Part shown: positions 10,375-22,329 of the stretch, in pieces
How the letters are laid out: each line of letters starts with the position of its first letter
Position numbering within the stretch: the first letter of the stretch is position 1
Assembly (NCBI GenBank): GCA_021186555.1
Contig: JAJKFL010000014.1
Span: forward strand, 36,897,198 to 36,961,197
From: Reticulitermes speratus
Taxonomy: Eukaryota > Arthropoda > Insecta > Blattodea > Rhinotermitidae
Reading direction: 5' to 3'
Length of the DNA stretch: 64,000 bases
The notes under the pieces: generated by a model
What the model was told of the DNA's origin: nothing
Seen by the model: the letters and a program-made list of their open reading frames with translations, nothing else
Databases searched by the model: none
Made by a program: the position numbers and the translations under genes

Positions 10375-10590
10375 TCCGGCCATAGTGCTAAAATACGGTG
10401 ATCTCGATGTTCGGGACTCGACCTTCCGTGATCACCAAATTAATACAACTTTTTTCGTACCTTCGTGAAGCGGGGTAAGACCACGTGGCTAGCGACCCGC
10501 CTTCCCCCCATTCTCGTGCTCTTGCGCAGTTAAGTCTCAGCTCAGCCAAGCTCTCTGTCTTTCATTAAGCAAGGTTGATTGCTTTCATGC
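10375..10590 (-). repeat. X dispersed repeat, copy 1
   Basis: The reverse complement contains cttaatgaaagacagagagc, ccacgtggtctta and gaacatcgagat, in the same order as copies at 15680-15960 and 42100-42345. Nothing in it is coding; no ends are defined. Confidence 0.65.
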
Positions 10591-10704
10591 ATTATGGATT
10601 CAGTTTCTACATTAGGAAGGTAAACACACTGCGCCCCCATCACAAAGACCAGGCACTTAATGCTGTTTACGTAAATACCCTTTTATTCTGAGAATCATAC
10701 AAAG

Positions 10705-10786
10705 TACAGGGTATACACAAAAGAATGGTGCGGTTTTAATAGTGTTCACTATTAAAACCGCACCATTCTTTTGTGTATGCCCTGTA
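10705..10786. mobile_element. palindromic Tc1/mariner-type MITE
   Basis: A near-perfect hairpin of about 39-bp arms, TACAGGGTATACACAAAAG at one end and cttttgtgtatgccctgta at the other, with the TA dinucleotide at both outer edges. A second copy at 36767-36848 has the same arms. Ends CAGGG and TA targets fit the Tc1/mariner superfamily. Too short to code. Confidence 0.92.
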
Positions 10787-10819
10787 CAGTAACACATTGT
10801 GTGTGTGTGCAGAAACTAG

Positions 10820-11021
10820 AATTTTAATTGAAATTAAAACCAACCTGATGCACAGTCACTATTAAAAAAACTTCAATAATAGATTAATTAACCCGACATG
10901 TTTCGGTCAGGTACCTGACCATCTTCAGGGGTATACTAATCTACTAGGGGTATATTAATCTACTATTAAAGTTCTTTTAATAGTGAGTGTGCATCAAGTT
11001 GGTTTTAATTTTAATTTATAC
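10820..11021. mobile_element. HHR-bearing inverted-pair element
   Basis: The left arm (gaaattaaaaccaacctgat, cagtcactattaaa and on) is mirrored by the right arm (tttaatagtgagtgtgcatc, then aagttggttttaatt). A hammerhead-like motif sits at the inner end of the left arm; the right arm lacks one. Both outer ends carry the TGTGCATC..GTTGGT signature shared by the other HHR elements. Confidence 0.75.
10890..10933 (-). ncRNA. hammerhead-like ribozyme motif
   Basis: On the minus strand: stem I accc/gggt, CTGAAGA, one extra T, stem II GGTCAG/CTGACC with loop GTAC, GAAA, stem III ACATGT, position 17 = C (a GUC cleavage triplet). Every required core base is present. Confidence 0.72.
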
Positions 11022-11524
11022 AAGAATCACGGTGAATACAATATTATAAATAGAAAATTAATGTTTAAGCAAAAGATACATACAGTAGCCACTCTTGGGA
11101 GAACTTTAATATGTAACCTGCGATGGCTCAGGCCTGTAGCGGGAATCGCGTGTAGTGTGCACTATACAGAACCCCGCCATTTTGCATGACAACCTTCAGC
11201 GCGAGTCTCGCAAAACTAACAGTCCTCCTACCTCAGTCACATGATTGCAGCTGCTACGTAAGCAGACGAATACTGGCACCTGCACAGCTCTGACTGCAGA
11301 AAACACAGCGCGCATTATCACGACTGCTGACATCAGCCCAGGTTAACTAACGTTACCGAAACCCGAAGCTGGAGACTTTGTGGTATTAATCATACTATGA
11401 ATCGAAATGAGCAATGCAGCCCAGCAGCTCGATCCAGGCTTCTCTCCAGCTCCTACCGTTTATTCAAATAAGCCTAGATTCCAGCCGACAACTTAGAATT
11501 TCCAGAGTGACGTATACAGTTTCT

Positions 11525-11960
11525 CTGCAGGGTCATGTGGCAGTAACGTATGACGGTGGCAGGTTCGAATCTATCACGAGTTTACTCAGCCCCTCCAGGT
11601 AAATTCCAGGACAGTACCTTTGATTAGGACAACAACACTTCTTTCAAAATAATTTTCCTGTCATTATTTAATAATTATCCTACCTGTAGACACTATTCTG
11701 TCTAGATACGGACAGTGTCTTACAGTAAACCACAAGAAACTTCACCGCGGTATTGCAAACAAGCCGGGATAGCCCAGTCCCAGGACGACCGAGGAATAGT
11801 GGTTTGATTTCCGACTGGTACATAAAATCTATTTTCCAAAGATTCACATTGGATCTGAGGCACACCCAGACTCACACTCGATGAGTTTCGAGAAACCTTT
11901 CCCGGGAGATAAGCTGTCGAAGTTTACGCTCACCATTCGCCTCCATCTAGTGCAGAAGTT
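11525..11960 (+). mobile_element. degenerate SINE sequences (S2/S6-like)
   Basis: Two decayed SINE segments. One near 11550-11630 has a B-box-like aggttcgaatctatc and ctccaggtaaattccaggac. One near 11762-11960 begins ccgggatagcccagt (an S2-like head) and ends with cgcctccatctagtgcagaa (S6/S2 tail). Confidence 0.5.
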
Positions 11961-12035
11961 AAGAATGGGCCGAAACATGTCGCCACTGTCCCTTATGCCT
12001 TCACGGCACAAAGTACATTAAGCATAGGGCCAACT

Positions 12036-12570
12036 TTTTTTTTTGGTGCGTTCGCAAAATTTCTGAAAGCGAATATTGGTTTCGTCATGCCTGTCTGTCC
12101 GCATGGAACAACTCGGCTCCCAGGGGACGGATTTTCATGAAAATTAATATTTGAAGATTCTTCCAAAATCTGTCACGAAAACTCAAATTTAATTAAAATC
12201 TGACAACAATAGCGGGTGCTTTACATGAAGACCTATGCATATTTATAATACTTCGCTGAATTCGTGTTACAATGAGAAATGTTTCTGACAAAAACTGTAG
12301 AGAAAATCGAAACACGTATTATGCTCAATATCCCCCCCCCTGAAAATCGTGCCGTTTGTGTGACAATGCTGAAAACTATGGTAAACCCAGACAGGCCACA
12401 GATGACAATATAATACAGCGCAGAAGAAATGCGGTTTGCATGCCAGAATAACTAAAGCAAGAATACAGACACACACTCATAACATTTAATACTTCTTGCG
12501 TTTCCATGACAACAATGGTTACGCGAACGCGCCTCAGTGTTACGTTTCTTACGAACACTGCCTGTGCTGT
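12036..12570 (-). mobile_element. R family element
   Basis: Near full length. The left end tgcgttcgcaaaatttc and the right end ggttacgcgaacgcgcctca are imperfect inverted GGCGCGTTCGC repeats. The outer right border aacactgcctgtgct is shared with other copies. Internal blocks include cctgtctgtccgcatggaac, cggattttcatgaaaat and ggccacagatgacaatata. No frame is shared between copies. Confidence 0.85.
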
Positions 12571-13039
12571 TAACTACACTGTCACCAGGTACCACGTAAA
12601 TCAGCCTGCGTGTCTCCACGTGTCTCCGCATGACAGAACCAAAAGTCCACAAGGAAATGAAGAACAAACGAAAACAGCCATAAGACAGTGGTACATGAAG
12701 ATAAATTTGTCCCGTTTTTTTTTGCGTTATCTTCTCACGGTGTACACTATCGCGGCCCCGCATCGTGAAAGACCGTCAAAGTGCCTGCTACACCAGTGTT
12801 TGGCGACACACACCTGTGCGAGCGACATCTCGGAGCCGAACACTTGCTAGGAGCGGCCACAGTGTTTGCTCTCCGCGTGAACGAGTCGTCTGTCATCATT
12901 TTCCAACCCCTTCCTCACACAATAGCACGTCTACTGAACCAGAATATTCATCACCGACATCACAAAACTACCAAAGCATGCAATTTACCGTGAATCAAAC
13001 TAATCTGGTAGGCCTCGTTCCATGCATAACAGGTCTTGT

Positions 13040-13115
13040 CATGACTCCGTGTAGATCTGGTCGGTGGTGAATAACGTTCTGGTGGAACACGCTACATCCA
13101 TCTTCAGGGTATTTT
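13040..13115 (+). repeat. C-family half element
   Basis: aacgttctggtggaac, then ctacatccatcttcagggta, resembles one arm of the C palindromes (compare 48600 and 61910). The second arm is not present. Confidence 0.4.
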
Positions 13116-13389
13116 CCACTTTACTTCTCTACCAACAAGTTTATTAGCTTTTATGAGACACTGACCCCACGGAGCCCAATCGTTTCATCATTCCCATAAC
13201 AAAGACAGTCCAAGCTTTCCATCGAAACCAAAAGTTCCCTTTGCTTTAGCAACACCTCGACGTTGGAACCCATCATGAACAAGATAAATCTCACTGCTCT
13301 CACAAAACCGTAAAATGCCAAAAGCAAAGCTGTCCCTGTTCACGTCATGATTGTAACAGGTGCAGCTCCACTGATTCTTACGTTCTGCA

Positions 13390-13612
13390 CTATATGGATG
13401 CGAGTAGTCAGCTTCACGGCCTGGCCAGCTTACCCTCGAGGACAGCCGTCCCGGTACCCATTGATGAGGAGGTTACGTGAGCCAGACAGGCGGTCTTGAC
13501 GTTTTGGAGAAGAGAAAAATATCTTACCCCTGCCGGGAATCGACCCCGGATAGCGCAGCCCATATCCTTGAAACTATGCCGACTAACGCGCCCTCCCACC
13601 GTACATATTAAA
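13390..13612 (-). mobile_element. S6 SINE, degenerate
   Basis: Minus orientation. The B box is the reverse of gccgggaatcgaccccgg (13531-13548). The body tcttgacgttttggagaaga and ggcctggccagcttaccctc match S6 copies at 45735 and 53365. Confidence 0.68.
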
Positions 13613-13741
13613 TACGGCGATCCTCCGCACAGTTCCACGTGTTAAATGAAGACTTACACGCATGTAACAACGCAGACAACACGTCACTAGCAAAGTGCTG
13701 TAATTAACATCCCCTACACTTCGTTACCAGTCATGCGCAGG

Positions 13742-13960
13742 GGTAGCCAAAACAGCAAAATGGCCAGGTATCCGATGGGCTTCTGGAGTTTGATTCTTGG
13801 CAGGGTCAAAAACTTTCTCTTTCAACAACACTGGCCGTTAAGAGCTTTCCAATTATGGTGAAAGGCCGGAGCGTGAAGCTCGCCATATACGTCTGGACTT
13901 CCACTTTCACTCCCCCCACACGCCTCCAGGGAGTAGTGCTTGGCCATAGCACTAACGTTA
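13742..13960 (+). mobile_element. S6 SINE, degenerate
   Basis: gagtttgattcttggcaggg is a decayed B box followed by aaaactttctctttcaac, then ggccggagcgtgaagctcg and a late cctccagggagtag. Order matches other S6 copies. It lies about 130 bp from an inverse copy. Confidence 0.6.
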
Positions 13961-14261
13961 CCTGTAGCTTTACATCACTGGACAACTAGTAGTAAAGATA
14001 GTGTGAAAATTGGACAGTCAGGGGACTCGGACACATATCTCGAATGAGTATCCCAATGTATTTACTACTTCTGTAGACAGACTTTTCGTCTTTTCTACCA
14101 ATTTTTGTGACGTGGAAGCCAGCAAGCTCTATAATGTTTGTTCACTTCAAAGGAAATGTTTAATTAATGGCAGCTGGTAGAGGCGTGAACAACAACTGTC
14201 ACCTTCACATCGGGATTGTGTTTACCTTTCTCTACACGCACAGAGTGCTTCAAGATAATCT

Positions 14262-14568
14262 GATAGTCGCTTAGCTATCCCATTACACGCGTGGACAGGC
14301 CCTTAGGGCTCCAGGAGGTTGATGTTCCCAGAATTTTTAGACAACCGACACATGAAGGTGGTAAGGTCAACCCTACGTATCGGCCGTCTTTACCCCCAGC
14401 AGACATCCCTGGTACTCATTCCTGTTAGTGGATGAGTCGACACCAGGGCCATAGCGCGGCCGAAAGGATTACGTCAATGACCCCATCGGGAATCGAACCC
14501 GCGATCTTCCGCCTTGTAGCGCAGTGCCTCAACCAACTGCGCCACCGTGTGCCCCGACAGTCGCTTAG
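14262..14568 (-). mobile_element. S1 SINE, near full length with target duplication
   Basis: The full S1 sequence is reversed: the tail at about 14275 (tatcccattacacgcg), and the tRNA-like head ending near 14554 (aaccaactgcgccaccgtgt contains the reversed A box). agtcgcttag flanks it at 14265-14274 and 14559-14568, the likely target duplication. Confidence 0.9.
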
Positions 14569-14704
14569 AGAATCACGAAATTCCAGGCTTTTTATGCAAC
14601 CCCAGGGACCATTACCGTGTTTTGCCCGTTACGGAACTCTACCCATCCTGAGTAAATCCACAACTTCATCATAGTTAATATCACCTCGCAAGATTAGAAG
14701 CTTT

Positions 14705-14930
14705 CACGGCGGTGTTGTCGACTATTCTGTTCTTCTGGATGTCACGTAGTGTCGTTGGGCGCGTAGTTTTCGACGTTTCGAAAATACAAAGTTCTTTCAT
14801 TTTTTTTATCAAGCAGCCCAAGAAGTCTTCCTGTGACTACTTGACCTTGAAAATGAAGGCACTACGCTCCTTCGAAACGTCGGGAACGTCACATCCAGAA
14901 GAACTGCACCTTCGACGTTGTGTTGACTGA
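14705..14930. mobile_element. C-family palindromic element
   Basis: ttctggatgtcacg on the left mirrors cgtcacatccagaag on the right. Inner arms are gacgtttcgaaaatac and ccttcgaaacgtcggga, with ttgaaaatgaaggcac between. Same plan as 48535-48690. It is decayed. Confidence 0.65.
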
Positions 14931-14934
14931 ACGC

Positions 14935-15140
14935 TACGCTCCAGTGGGTAGCATTCCTGTTTCGTCTTTGAGAAGTGCCGATTTCACATCTCGGACTAGT
15001 GACCAGCCGTCCTCACCGCGGCCTTCCTTGTTAATCTCCAGTCCCTTCAGGTAAATACCGAAAAAAACACCTCATATAAGGCCATCACTGCCTCCTTCCA
15101 CATCCCTTCCTCAACCTTTTACTCAACCACCCCACCAATC
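14935..15140 (+). mobile_element. SINE-like 3' segment
   Basis: ctagtgaccagccg, ctccagtcccttcaggtaaa, then a cctccttccacatcccttcc run resemble the 3' body of tRNA-derived insect SINEs. No complete head is present. Confidence 0.4.
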
Positions 15141-15224
15141 CATCTAATGCACTCGGAATTATTGCCAGAGATCAAACACACCAACAAACACAGAAATCAT
15201 TATTTGTTCCGACTACACGGCTGT

Positions 15225-15470
15225 TACAGCAATGAGGCTACGGGCTAGAAAATAAACAAAATCGAGGTTCAATTCCGGGCAGGGTAAGAAATTTTCTCCA
15301 CCACGTTAAACCGGTTATGGTGCCCACACGGCCTTCTATTCGATCGGCAAAGGGAGTAAAGCAACCGTGGTGTGAAGCTGACCACGCACCTCCATGTAAT
15401 TCCAAGGTTAAGAATAAGTGGAGCTACACCCCAACTCCCCCACACATTTTCATGGCGTGGTAATTAAATA
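15225..15470 (+). mobile_element. S6 SINE
   Basis: Decayed B box (gaggttcaattccgggcagg), ggtaagaaattttctccacc, accgtggtgtgaagctgacc, ccaaggttaagaataagtgg and a 3' end with ttttcatggcgtggt. This is one of the better S6 copies. Confidence 0.75.
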
Positions 15471-15679
15471 CAGGAGTCTCGATGTTCGTGATTAGCTGAG
15501 ACCGACAAAAACATCACGACCATCAGCCAACACCAACATCGGATTCCATTTTCAATGTAAACGCCTATTTGGTTCCACTAACTTACAAAATACCAATTAT
15601 ACAAATATAAAATAAACTCAAAAAATACAAGCATAAAAATTTATTTCAATAAAATATGAAAACTTTCTGAAAGTATAAA

Positions 15680-15960
15680 CTACATTAAATGAATGAAGGA
15701 AAGTCACGCATCCCATAAGCGCGAATGCCATCAGCCTTCCTTAATGAAAGACACAGCTTGACTGAGTTGACAGCCATCTGCGCCATAGCAGAAGAGCGCA
15801 GTTGAAGCAGGCTTCCCAACCACGTGGTCTCATCCCGATTCGTCGGAACCAGGTACGAAATGTCGAAACAATGGCATTAAAATGGGCGAACACATAAGGT
15901 GAAAATAACGAACACCGAGGTTCACGAACTTCGAGAATCTGCTATGCTGTAACTTTACCG
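15680..15960 (+). repeat. X dispersed repeat, copy 2
   Basis: Contains cttccttaatgaaagacaca, ccacgtggtctcatcccgat, tcgtcggaacc and cacgaacttcgagaatctgc. The copy at 42100 has the same blocks in the same order. Confidence 0.7.
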
Positions 15961-16031
15961 TTTGTCCGCCATCTATGTTTAGCTCTCATACTTGGTCTCT
16001 CCGCTTCCCGCTTTCCAACCAATTTCGAATT

Positions 16032-16200
16032 GAAATCTGCGGTCTTCTGGGGTATTACGCGGCGTAGTGTGGTTATTTTTTACCGACGTTTCGGGACCGG
16101 TGCGTTGTCCCGAAACGTCGGTAAGCAATTACCACACGACGCCGCGTAATAGCCCAGAAGACCGCAGATTTCATCAACATCGCGGCGGAAGCCTGAAATC
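16032..16200 (+). mobile_element. B-family palindromic MITE
   Basis: Hairpin arms at 16032-16085 and 16110-16172: gaaatctgcggtcttctggg mirrors cccagaagaccgcagatttc, and the inner gacgtttcgggac mirrors gtcccgaaacgtc. The family tail catcaacatcgcggcggaag follows on the right. The centre is a very short deletion version. No coding capacity. Confidence 0.92.
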
Positions 16201-16204
16201 AATT

Positions 16205-17145
16205 TCCCATGTTTCCCAGAAGCGGCACCGAACACCCACATTAACTTACAAAACGCGAGAAATGAGATGTTCATGCGGGGAAAGTGGTGACTAAAGAAAC
16301 ACACGATCGCCGTGCTTATATGACGTGATACAAGGCAGGGGCTATGGGTCAGCCAGCGGATGTGACGTCGCAGCTGCTGAATAAATCCATCGCCCGTTAA
16401 TATTAATCTATTACGAGACGTGAGAACTGCCTTGAACGGGCGCACAAAGTTTCAGCGACGCACAGACCGAACCTACGCAAACCGAGTCTATACATAACAC
16501 TTTTCGTCTGTCCTTCTCACGTGTCTATTCACCAACAGCCAAGGCTATTTCAGGTGGATATAAACGAGAGAATTTGATTTGAGGCTCACACATTGATAGC
16601 TGTCAAGCACTTTGAATGTGATACCTCAGAAATCGAGGGTTTCTTTTTTTTCAAAGTCTGGTATCCCGATAAATATTCTACTCGGCAGAAAGTGTGGATA
16701 AGCATTCTCGGAAGCGTCGTTGTGGCTCTCGCCTCAGATCGGCCAACTACGTTCCCATCTTCTTGCTATCATGTTGTCATATGGTTTATCGCAAATACTC
16801 GCACACAGAGAAAATCGAATTTCATCCTCCGAAGCATGATGAGATATATGCGACCCGCCAATGCTTTCGAACAAACCTAACTGATTCTCTCCCATCAGAA
16901 CACGGGACAGTTGAGTCATTCCGTGAACTTCGCAAGCATAGAAAAACTTACCAAACAACATTTAGGTTGTAACGGACTTCGTGCACACTGTATGAGAACA
17001 TCGTATGTTGGAAAGCTTTAAACACCTGATAATGGGCGAAATGATACAGTACGGTATGACAAACACCACAGTTACCACTATCTCCTTTAGTTTTAAGTAC
17101 CGGTATGTCCTAAGAACAATTAGAAAAAAAGTTTTCTCAGTCGCA
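16205..17145. other. no recognised feature
   Basis: Several overlapping frames of 70-120 codons on both strands (16080-16445 minus, 16593-16972 plus) with no recognisable domain. The first overlaps the B element and is therefore spurious. The stretch 16590-16970 is not obviously repetitive and might be single-copy. Confidence 0.5.
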
Positions 17146-17149
17146 ATTT

Positions 17150-17430
17150 TATGAGGGTACTTTTTTTCCATAGCGTAACAGCCCTTAGTGGGCCAGGGCC
17201 TCCTCATTATCGGGGCTTCACGATCACACTCAGACACACCACACTCGGTAGGACTCCTGTGGACGAGTAACCAGGCCGATGCAGAGACCTCTACCTGACA
17301 ACACACGACACTCACAAGAGACAGACATCCATGCCCCCCGGCAGGATGCGAAACCACAATCCCAGTAAGCGAGCGGCCGCAGACCCACGCCTTAGACCGC
17401 GTGACCACTGGGATCGGCATATGAGGGTAC
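17150..17430 (-). mobile_element. S3 SINE, full length, 11-bp target duplication
   Basis: The tRNA-like head at the right (reverse of gccgatcccagtggtcac) and the 3' end at the left (tagcgtaacagccctta with a poly-T run) span 17161-17419. tatgagggtac flanks it at 17150-17160 and 17420-17430. The reversed B box is disrupted (gcaggatgcgaaaccac). Confidence 0.93.
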
Positions 17431-18440
17431 ATGAAATACAATTTATCAGTATATTAATTTTTATTGCATTAGTAATTTAATCAATAATACTTTTGGTCAC
17501 ATAAAAGCTTAACGTAAAATAAAATTTTGAAGGGTACCCCCACCATGGAATTAGGACGTTAGAAGGGAAAACGAACGGTCTGCCCCCCTTTCCTCATGTG
17601 CCCACATGCATTTTTCATAAAAATAACAGATCTTTATAAATCCGTAGTCTGGGATACCGTGTAACCGAGTAGAGAGGTAACGACGTTTCGCAACAACATG
17701 CTGTCTCTATTTTCAGGTGGCAGTACTACGATCCTGCAAAACATTATTAACCACCACACAACACCCTGCAATAACCAAAAACACCTCAACATACGCGCGG
17801 ACCTCCAACACCTTCATACCATATCTCAAGGAAGCCCGGTAACATTTTAAGAAGATGCAGACGAATGTACAAGACATTCCTAGCATGCACTTTGTGTAAA
17901 GAAACCATAACACGTGCATCTGTAGAGCAAACGGTGCCATGTTCGTTTATATTGGCGTCAGATTACGTATCTCCGTTATCTCAGCTATTTGAGTAATCAA
18001 TCTAGCGCTAGGTATACAATTACTGTAACCAACTTCATCCAGTTCTTGCTCTTTAACGTAAAGCTACCACGCAGCGCGTGCCAAAAAGTATTATTAACTC
18101 CATTCCAAGCGAGCGCCCTAAATAAAACCCCTTGTTCTCTTCACCTTCATACTGCGCATTGTTAGCAGGTCAAAAGCCGACAACCGCAGGAACAGGTGCT
18201 TGTCTGCTACATGGCAGCTTATTGCACGACACTTATCAACTGCAAGCTATTTGGAGTTAAGAACAGTATCTGGTTTATTTAACGATCCATCAGTACCTCA
18301 GAATATATTGCGTCCAACGGCAGTTATAGTGAATGAGCAATGAATACTGAAAATGAAGGAATACACACTGCAGCAGTACTGGCATACTCTGATGTACAAC
18401 CCCGGAATGTGCATGCACAGACGATCTGACGAAAATCACG
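17431..18440. other. no recognised feature
   Basis: No repeat family, hairpin or plausible gene seen. A small minus-strand frame at 17713-17940 has no recognisable features. Confidence 0.5.
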
Positions 18441-18449
18441 AAAAAAAAA

Positions 18450-19076
18450 AAATTATACACAATGTACGTAGAACGTTACATTGCGACGCGTTCGCGTAAC
18501 CACTGTTGGCTATCAACAAATAGAAGTGTTCACTGTTGCCATGGAAATGCAACAATTGGTTCCCTTTGCACTGTTTTTCGAGCTACAAAGTATTTCGTAC
18601 TGCTGCTAACAATCATAAGTACTAAATATTACGAGTGTGTGTCTGTATTCTTGCCTTAGTTATCCGTCACGCAAATAGCATCTCTTCCGTGCCGTATTAC
18701 ATTATCATCTGTGGTCTGTCTAGTTCTACCATACTTGTCCACATTATCTCACAAACGGCACGATTTTCATAATGAACAATTGAACATAAAATGTGGTTTC
18801 ATTTTCTCTACAACTTTTGTCTGAAACATTTCTCATTCTAAGAAGAATTCAGCAATATATTATCACAAATTTACATAGCTCTTCATGTAAAGTACCCGTT
18901 AGTCTTGTCAGACTTTAAAGAAACTCGAATTTTGACGACAGATTTTCGAAAAATCCTCAATATCAAATTTCACGAAAATCCGTCCAGTGGGAGCCGAACT
19001 GTTCCACGCGACAGACGGATGGAAACAAGAAAAAGCTAATAGCAGCTTTTTGCAATTTTGCGACCGCGCCTAAAAA
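18450..19076 (+). mobile_element. R family element
   Basis: Starts with aatgtacgtagaacgttaca, then gacgcgttcgcgtaaccac, and ends gcgaccgcgcctaaaaac. The internal order matches 35404-35930: tctgaaacatttctcattct, cttcatgtaaagtacccg, cgaaaatccgtccagtggga and gacagacggatgg. Confidence 0.88.
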
Positions 19077-19234
19077 CGCAGGATGATAGCACGTATTGGG
19101 AACAAGACATGAACCCGGCATATCATGAATGACTGTGACTACCGGTGAACCGTAAGCATGCAGCTAGTGGGGTACAATACAGCAGAATAATGTTACAAAG
19201 CAAGAGACATTTCTCATCGCAACCTATGGACTCT

Positions 19235-19480
19235 GGTAACCCTGGTAACCACACTGACATCAGTAACAAGTTGTCACAAATGTACTTAGGTCTTCACGTA
19301 AACTGGCTGTTAGTTTGGTCGGATTTTAATCAAACTTCAGTTTACCGACAAACGTTTGTACAAATCCACTATATAAAGTTTCATGCGATCGCTACAGTCC
19401 AGGCTGTTCCATGTGACCGACATGACGAAGCTAATATTCGCTTTTCGCAAACTGTTCGGCGCCTACACAGACCTTAAAGA
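19235..19480 (+). mobile_element. R family, short degenerate copy
   Basis: cttaggtcttcacgtaaac, tcggattttaatcaaacttc, gctgttccatgtgaccgaca and catgacgaagctaatattcg follow the R order. The 5' end is lost. Confidence 0.7.
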
Positions 19481-19589
19481 AATACGACAGGAAGGTACTG
19501 CTGCCATCTGAAACAGGATAGGGAACAATGGCGGACTCCAATGCAGCTCCGGGTCCCATAAAGTGCTAGACATATTTCACTCCCAACAG

Positions 19590-19852
19590 AGCAGTTTTAT
19601 GGCGACTTAATGTCGCCGGCAACAATAAGGCCACTTAGATCTTCGTGTAAAGTGCTACATATTTTCTTTTTCGGATTGTAACCAAACTTGGATTCTCTCG
19701 ACAGATTTTAACTGAAGTCTCCAACATCAAATTTCACGAAAATCCGTCCAGCGGGGGCCCATCTGATACACGAGGACAGACGGACGTACAGACATGACGA
19801 AGTAATAGGCGCTTTTCGCGAGGAAGAGAAAGCGCCTGTAAACTGTTGCGAA
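19590..19852 (+). mobile_element. R family, gtcgccggcaac subfamily
   Basis: Has ttatggcgacttaatgtcgc and cggcaacaataa in place of the usual 5' half, then the common 3' half (cacgaaaatccgtccagcgg, gacatgacgaagtaatag). The same subfamily recurs at 26703-27032 and, inverted, at 57857-58183. Confidence 0.78.
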
Positions 19853-19889
19853 AATGTGACATGAAAGGTCAGGGTTTACATTGACACCC

Positions 19890-20105
19890 TAAAGCCTTAA
19901 AAACAATGAAAGTAAGTTTCCCTGATGCTCTCTTCTGACAGGACCTGTACTTTCGCCTGGCTGCCCTTCTGTTAAGAACAGGTTTGAAGATGATGATGAG
20001 TAAGGAGCACAGGTGGAATGATACTAACAGGGAAAAACCGAAGTACTGGAGACAGTAAATCTGTCCCAGTGCCACTTTGTCCACCACAAATACCACATGG
20101 ATTGG
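19890..20105 (-). mobile_element. S5 SINE, partial
   Basis: Reverse of S5: gtcccagtgccactttgtcc, gagcacaggtggaatgat and ctgacaggacctgta. The tRNA head is lost beyond tacatggattgg-like sequence. The 75-codon minus frame here is SINE sequence. Confidence 0.75.
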
Positions 20106-20109
20106 TCCA

Positions 20110-20575
20110 CAATCTAACCGGTGCCGTCAGTGTCAGAGGCCGGACACTAACCGTCTCATTTATAGTGAAGCTTTAGGTACCTAAGAAATATCTGAGAATT
20201 TAGAATTTAGAGCAGCTTCACTACGAAGACCAACCGGTCAGTGCTGTTTCTGGACATAACTGCTCGGTTGGTCATACCGTTTAATCCACTGGGGTCACAC
20301 TTCTTGTTGTTCACAAATTGCAGGTGTCTAGTAAAACGTCGCCGTTATTAAGGTATGTTATTATAATTCTTTGAAGACATTATTTACATGTCTACGATGA
20401 TTCTATGTTCAATTTATCCCTCATACATGAACTCAAAATTTCTCCCCGTCGAAGTGTCTTGTAGTTGCTGACTTACACATATTTCGTACCTAATTTGTAT
20501 GTATATTCATAGTGTACCTACTCCCACATTTCAAATTGCCTATTTCAAGATATAATCAATAAATATTAAACACTA
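20110..20575. other. no recognised feature
   Basis: AT-rich, no family recognised. Confidence 0.5.
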
Positions 20576-20579
20576 TTCT

Positions 20580-20690
20580 ACAATAAAGACGAACAACAGT
20601 ACACAATATGTTTTGGTGAAGAACAGTCAGTTTTATTCCTACATGTTTCGGCCAGGCTAGGGCAACATCGACTCTAGCGTGTTATTCAAT
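20580..20690 (-). mobile_element. decayed hammerhead-bearing element
   Basis: On the minus strand GGCCGAAACATGTAGG (20639-20654) is preserved, followed by aataaaactgactg and, further on, tactgttgttcg, similar to the shared far end. The CTGANGA half has decayed to tcgatgttgcc. No intact ribozyme can form. Confidence 0.55.
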
Positions 20691-21199
20691 ATCGATAACA
20701 GGACGATCTAATGGTGTATAACCGTTATTTATTATAACATGACACACTGTACTGTTGTTGGTGTTTACTGTAGAATCACTTAAAACTGCAGGGTAAATAA
20801 GACATTAATTTCAGATTACGTATTATGATAGCATGCCATGTATTATCCTTTATTACGTCTTCATGTAATATTATGCCACACCACAATAAACCGCGCTATA
20901 GCCCCGTTATCACGGAGGCCCAATTATGATTAACTACAAAGCAACAAATATTACATATTACTAACGTAATATTTACCCCATTTACCTGTCACACAAATCT
21001 CACCTATTTGGCGCCATATTATGGGGTATTTATATCGTAAACTGCATTGCCTGTGCTAATCTCGTAAATGGTACGAGACTAAAATTCTGGTATGTAGCAA
21101 AATTCAGCGGCCATTTCTCACCCAAGTCTCCAGACTGCCTGCCAGATGGCTCTGGCGGTCACATCAGGATTGAGTAGAACTTGTGCGGTCAGTGGGCTG

Positions 21200-21595
21200 G
21201 TCACTCACTACATTAACGCACATGACCATAGAAACCTCCGAAAGGAGGCCCCTATGCTCCGCGTTGGAGCGACAGGGACAGACAAACAAACAGCAACAAA
21301 GTACTCATCTTCAGTGTCCGTCATTTTCGTCAGATTTTAAACAAACTTGAATGCAGTCGACATTTTTGTGCGGACCATCAACAAAAAATTCCACAAAAAT
21401 CACACTTACTGCTTGTTTTGTATCTACCTTGCCCCCTTCAGCTACGCTGAACGCGACGACATATTGCCCTGTTCGGTATTAAGAAATTCACAAAAATCCG
21501 ATAAGTGGAAGCCGGGATATTTCATGCGGAAAGACGGACGGACAGACCGACATCACGACTCGCACTTTCCAGAACGCGGTTAAAAATGTCGCTCT
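21200..21595 (+). mobile_element. R family, strongly degenerate copy
   Basis: gtcagattttaaacaaactt, aaattcacaaaaatccgata, gcgggatatttcatgcgg-type sequence and gacggacggacagaccgac keep the R order. Ends are not definable. Confidence 0.6.
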
Positions 21596-22329
21596 ATCTG
21601 CTAAGAAGAATAAAGCACTCTGATAGAAAGTTTGGTATTTAATTTTACGGCAGCAAACTCTGGATTTTGGCGCATCCGAAACTGCCAGCATTCCAGAAAT
21701 GCAACCAATGTGCAGTTCTTAATCACACGATAATAACAGTGACAAAGCAGGGACTCAGAACTGTTTTTATCACGCAACTACAGTTTGCTTGCCTTCTGCC
21801 TCGACCCAGGCTGCCGCAGTAACTAAGCTTCCCTTTGTTCGCTCAAGGACCACACGGGACCCTTCGCAAACTCCTTCAACAAAAGAGACACGAACACCGT
21901 CTTACTCAGCAGCTGCACATCTACCCAACCACCTCTGCAAAGCGAATTGGCCTACTATGTACGTACAGTGCGGTCCTGAAGACCTCGAATAAATCAGAAC
22001 TCGCACGCATAATTCGAGACTTATCTTCCCATAAGAATACATGTAAATCTGGAGGATTCGTTCTCGAAGCGCATAAATCTACAACAGCTGTAGCGTATTT
22101 CTGCTTTTAACATGCTTTTTAAGCACAATATACATAAACAAACCATAAGGGTTAATTTAATCACAATTTTGTTGATTAATGTAGTTACAATGCCTGAAGA
22201 AATTGAAACAAATCCATCATATTCCGACGACAATGAACGAATAGGAGATGCAACAGGCGCCTGATTACGGCGCGCTATCTCCCCCTCCTGCTGTTGGCGG
22301 CTGGTATGACTCCACTGTAAGTCTCTTGC

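Noticed and set aside
12452-12850. Overlapping 103- and 114-codon frames
   Set aside because: Partly antisense R-family sequence; open on both strands; no recognisable domain.
16962-17441. 159-codon minus-strand frame
   Set aside because: Its N-terminal half is antisense to a complete S3 SINE whose ends are fixed by target duplications.
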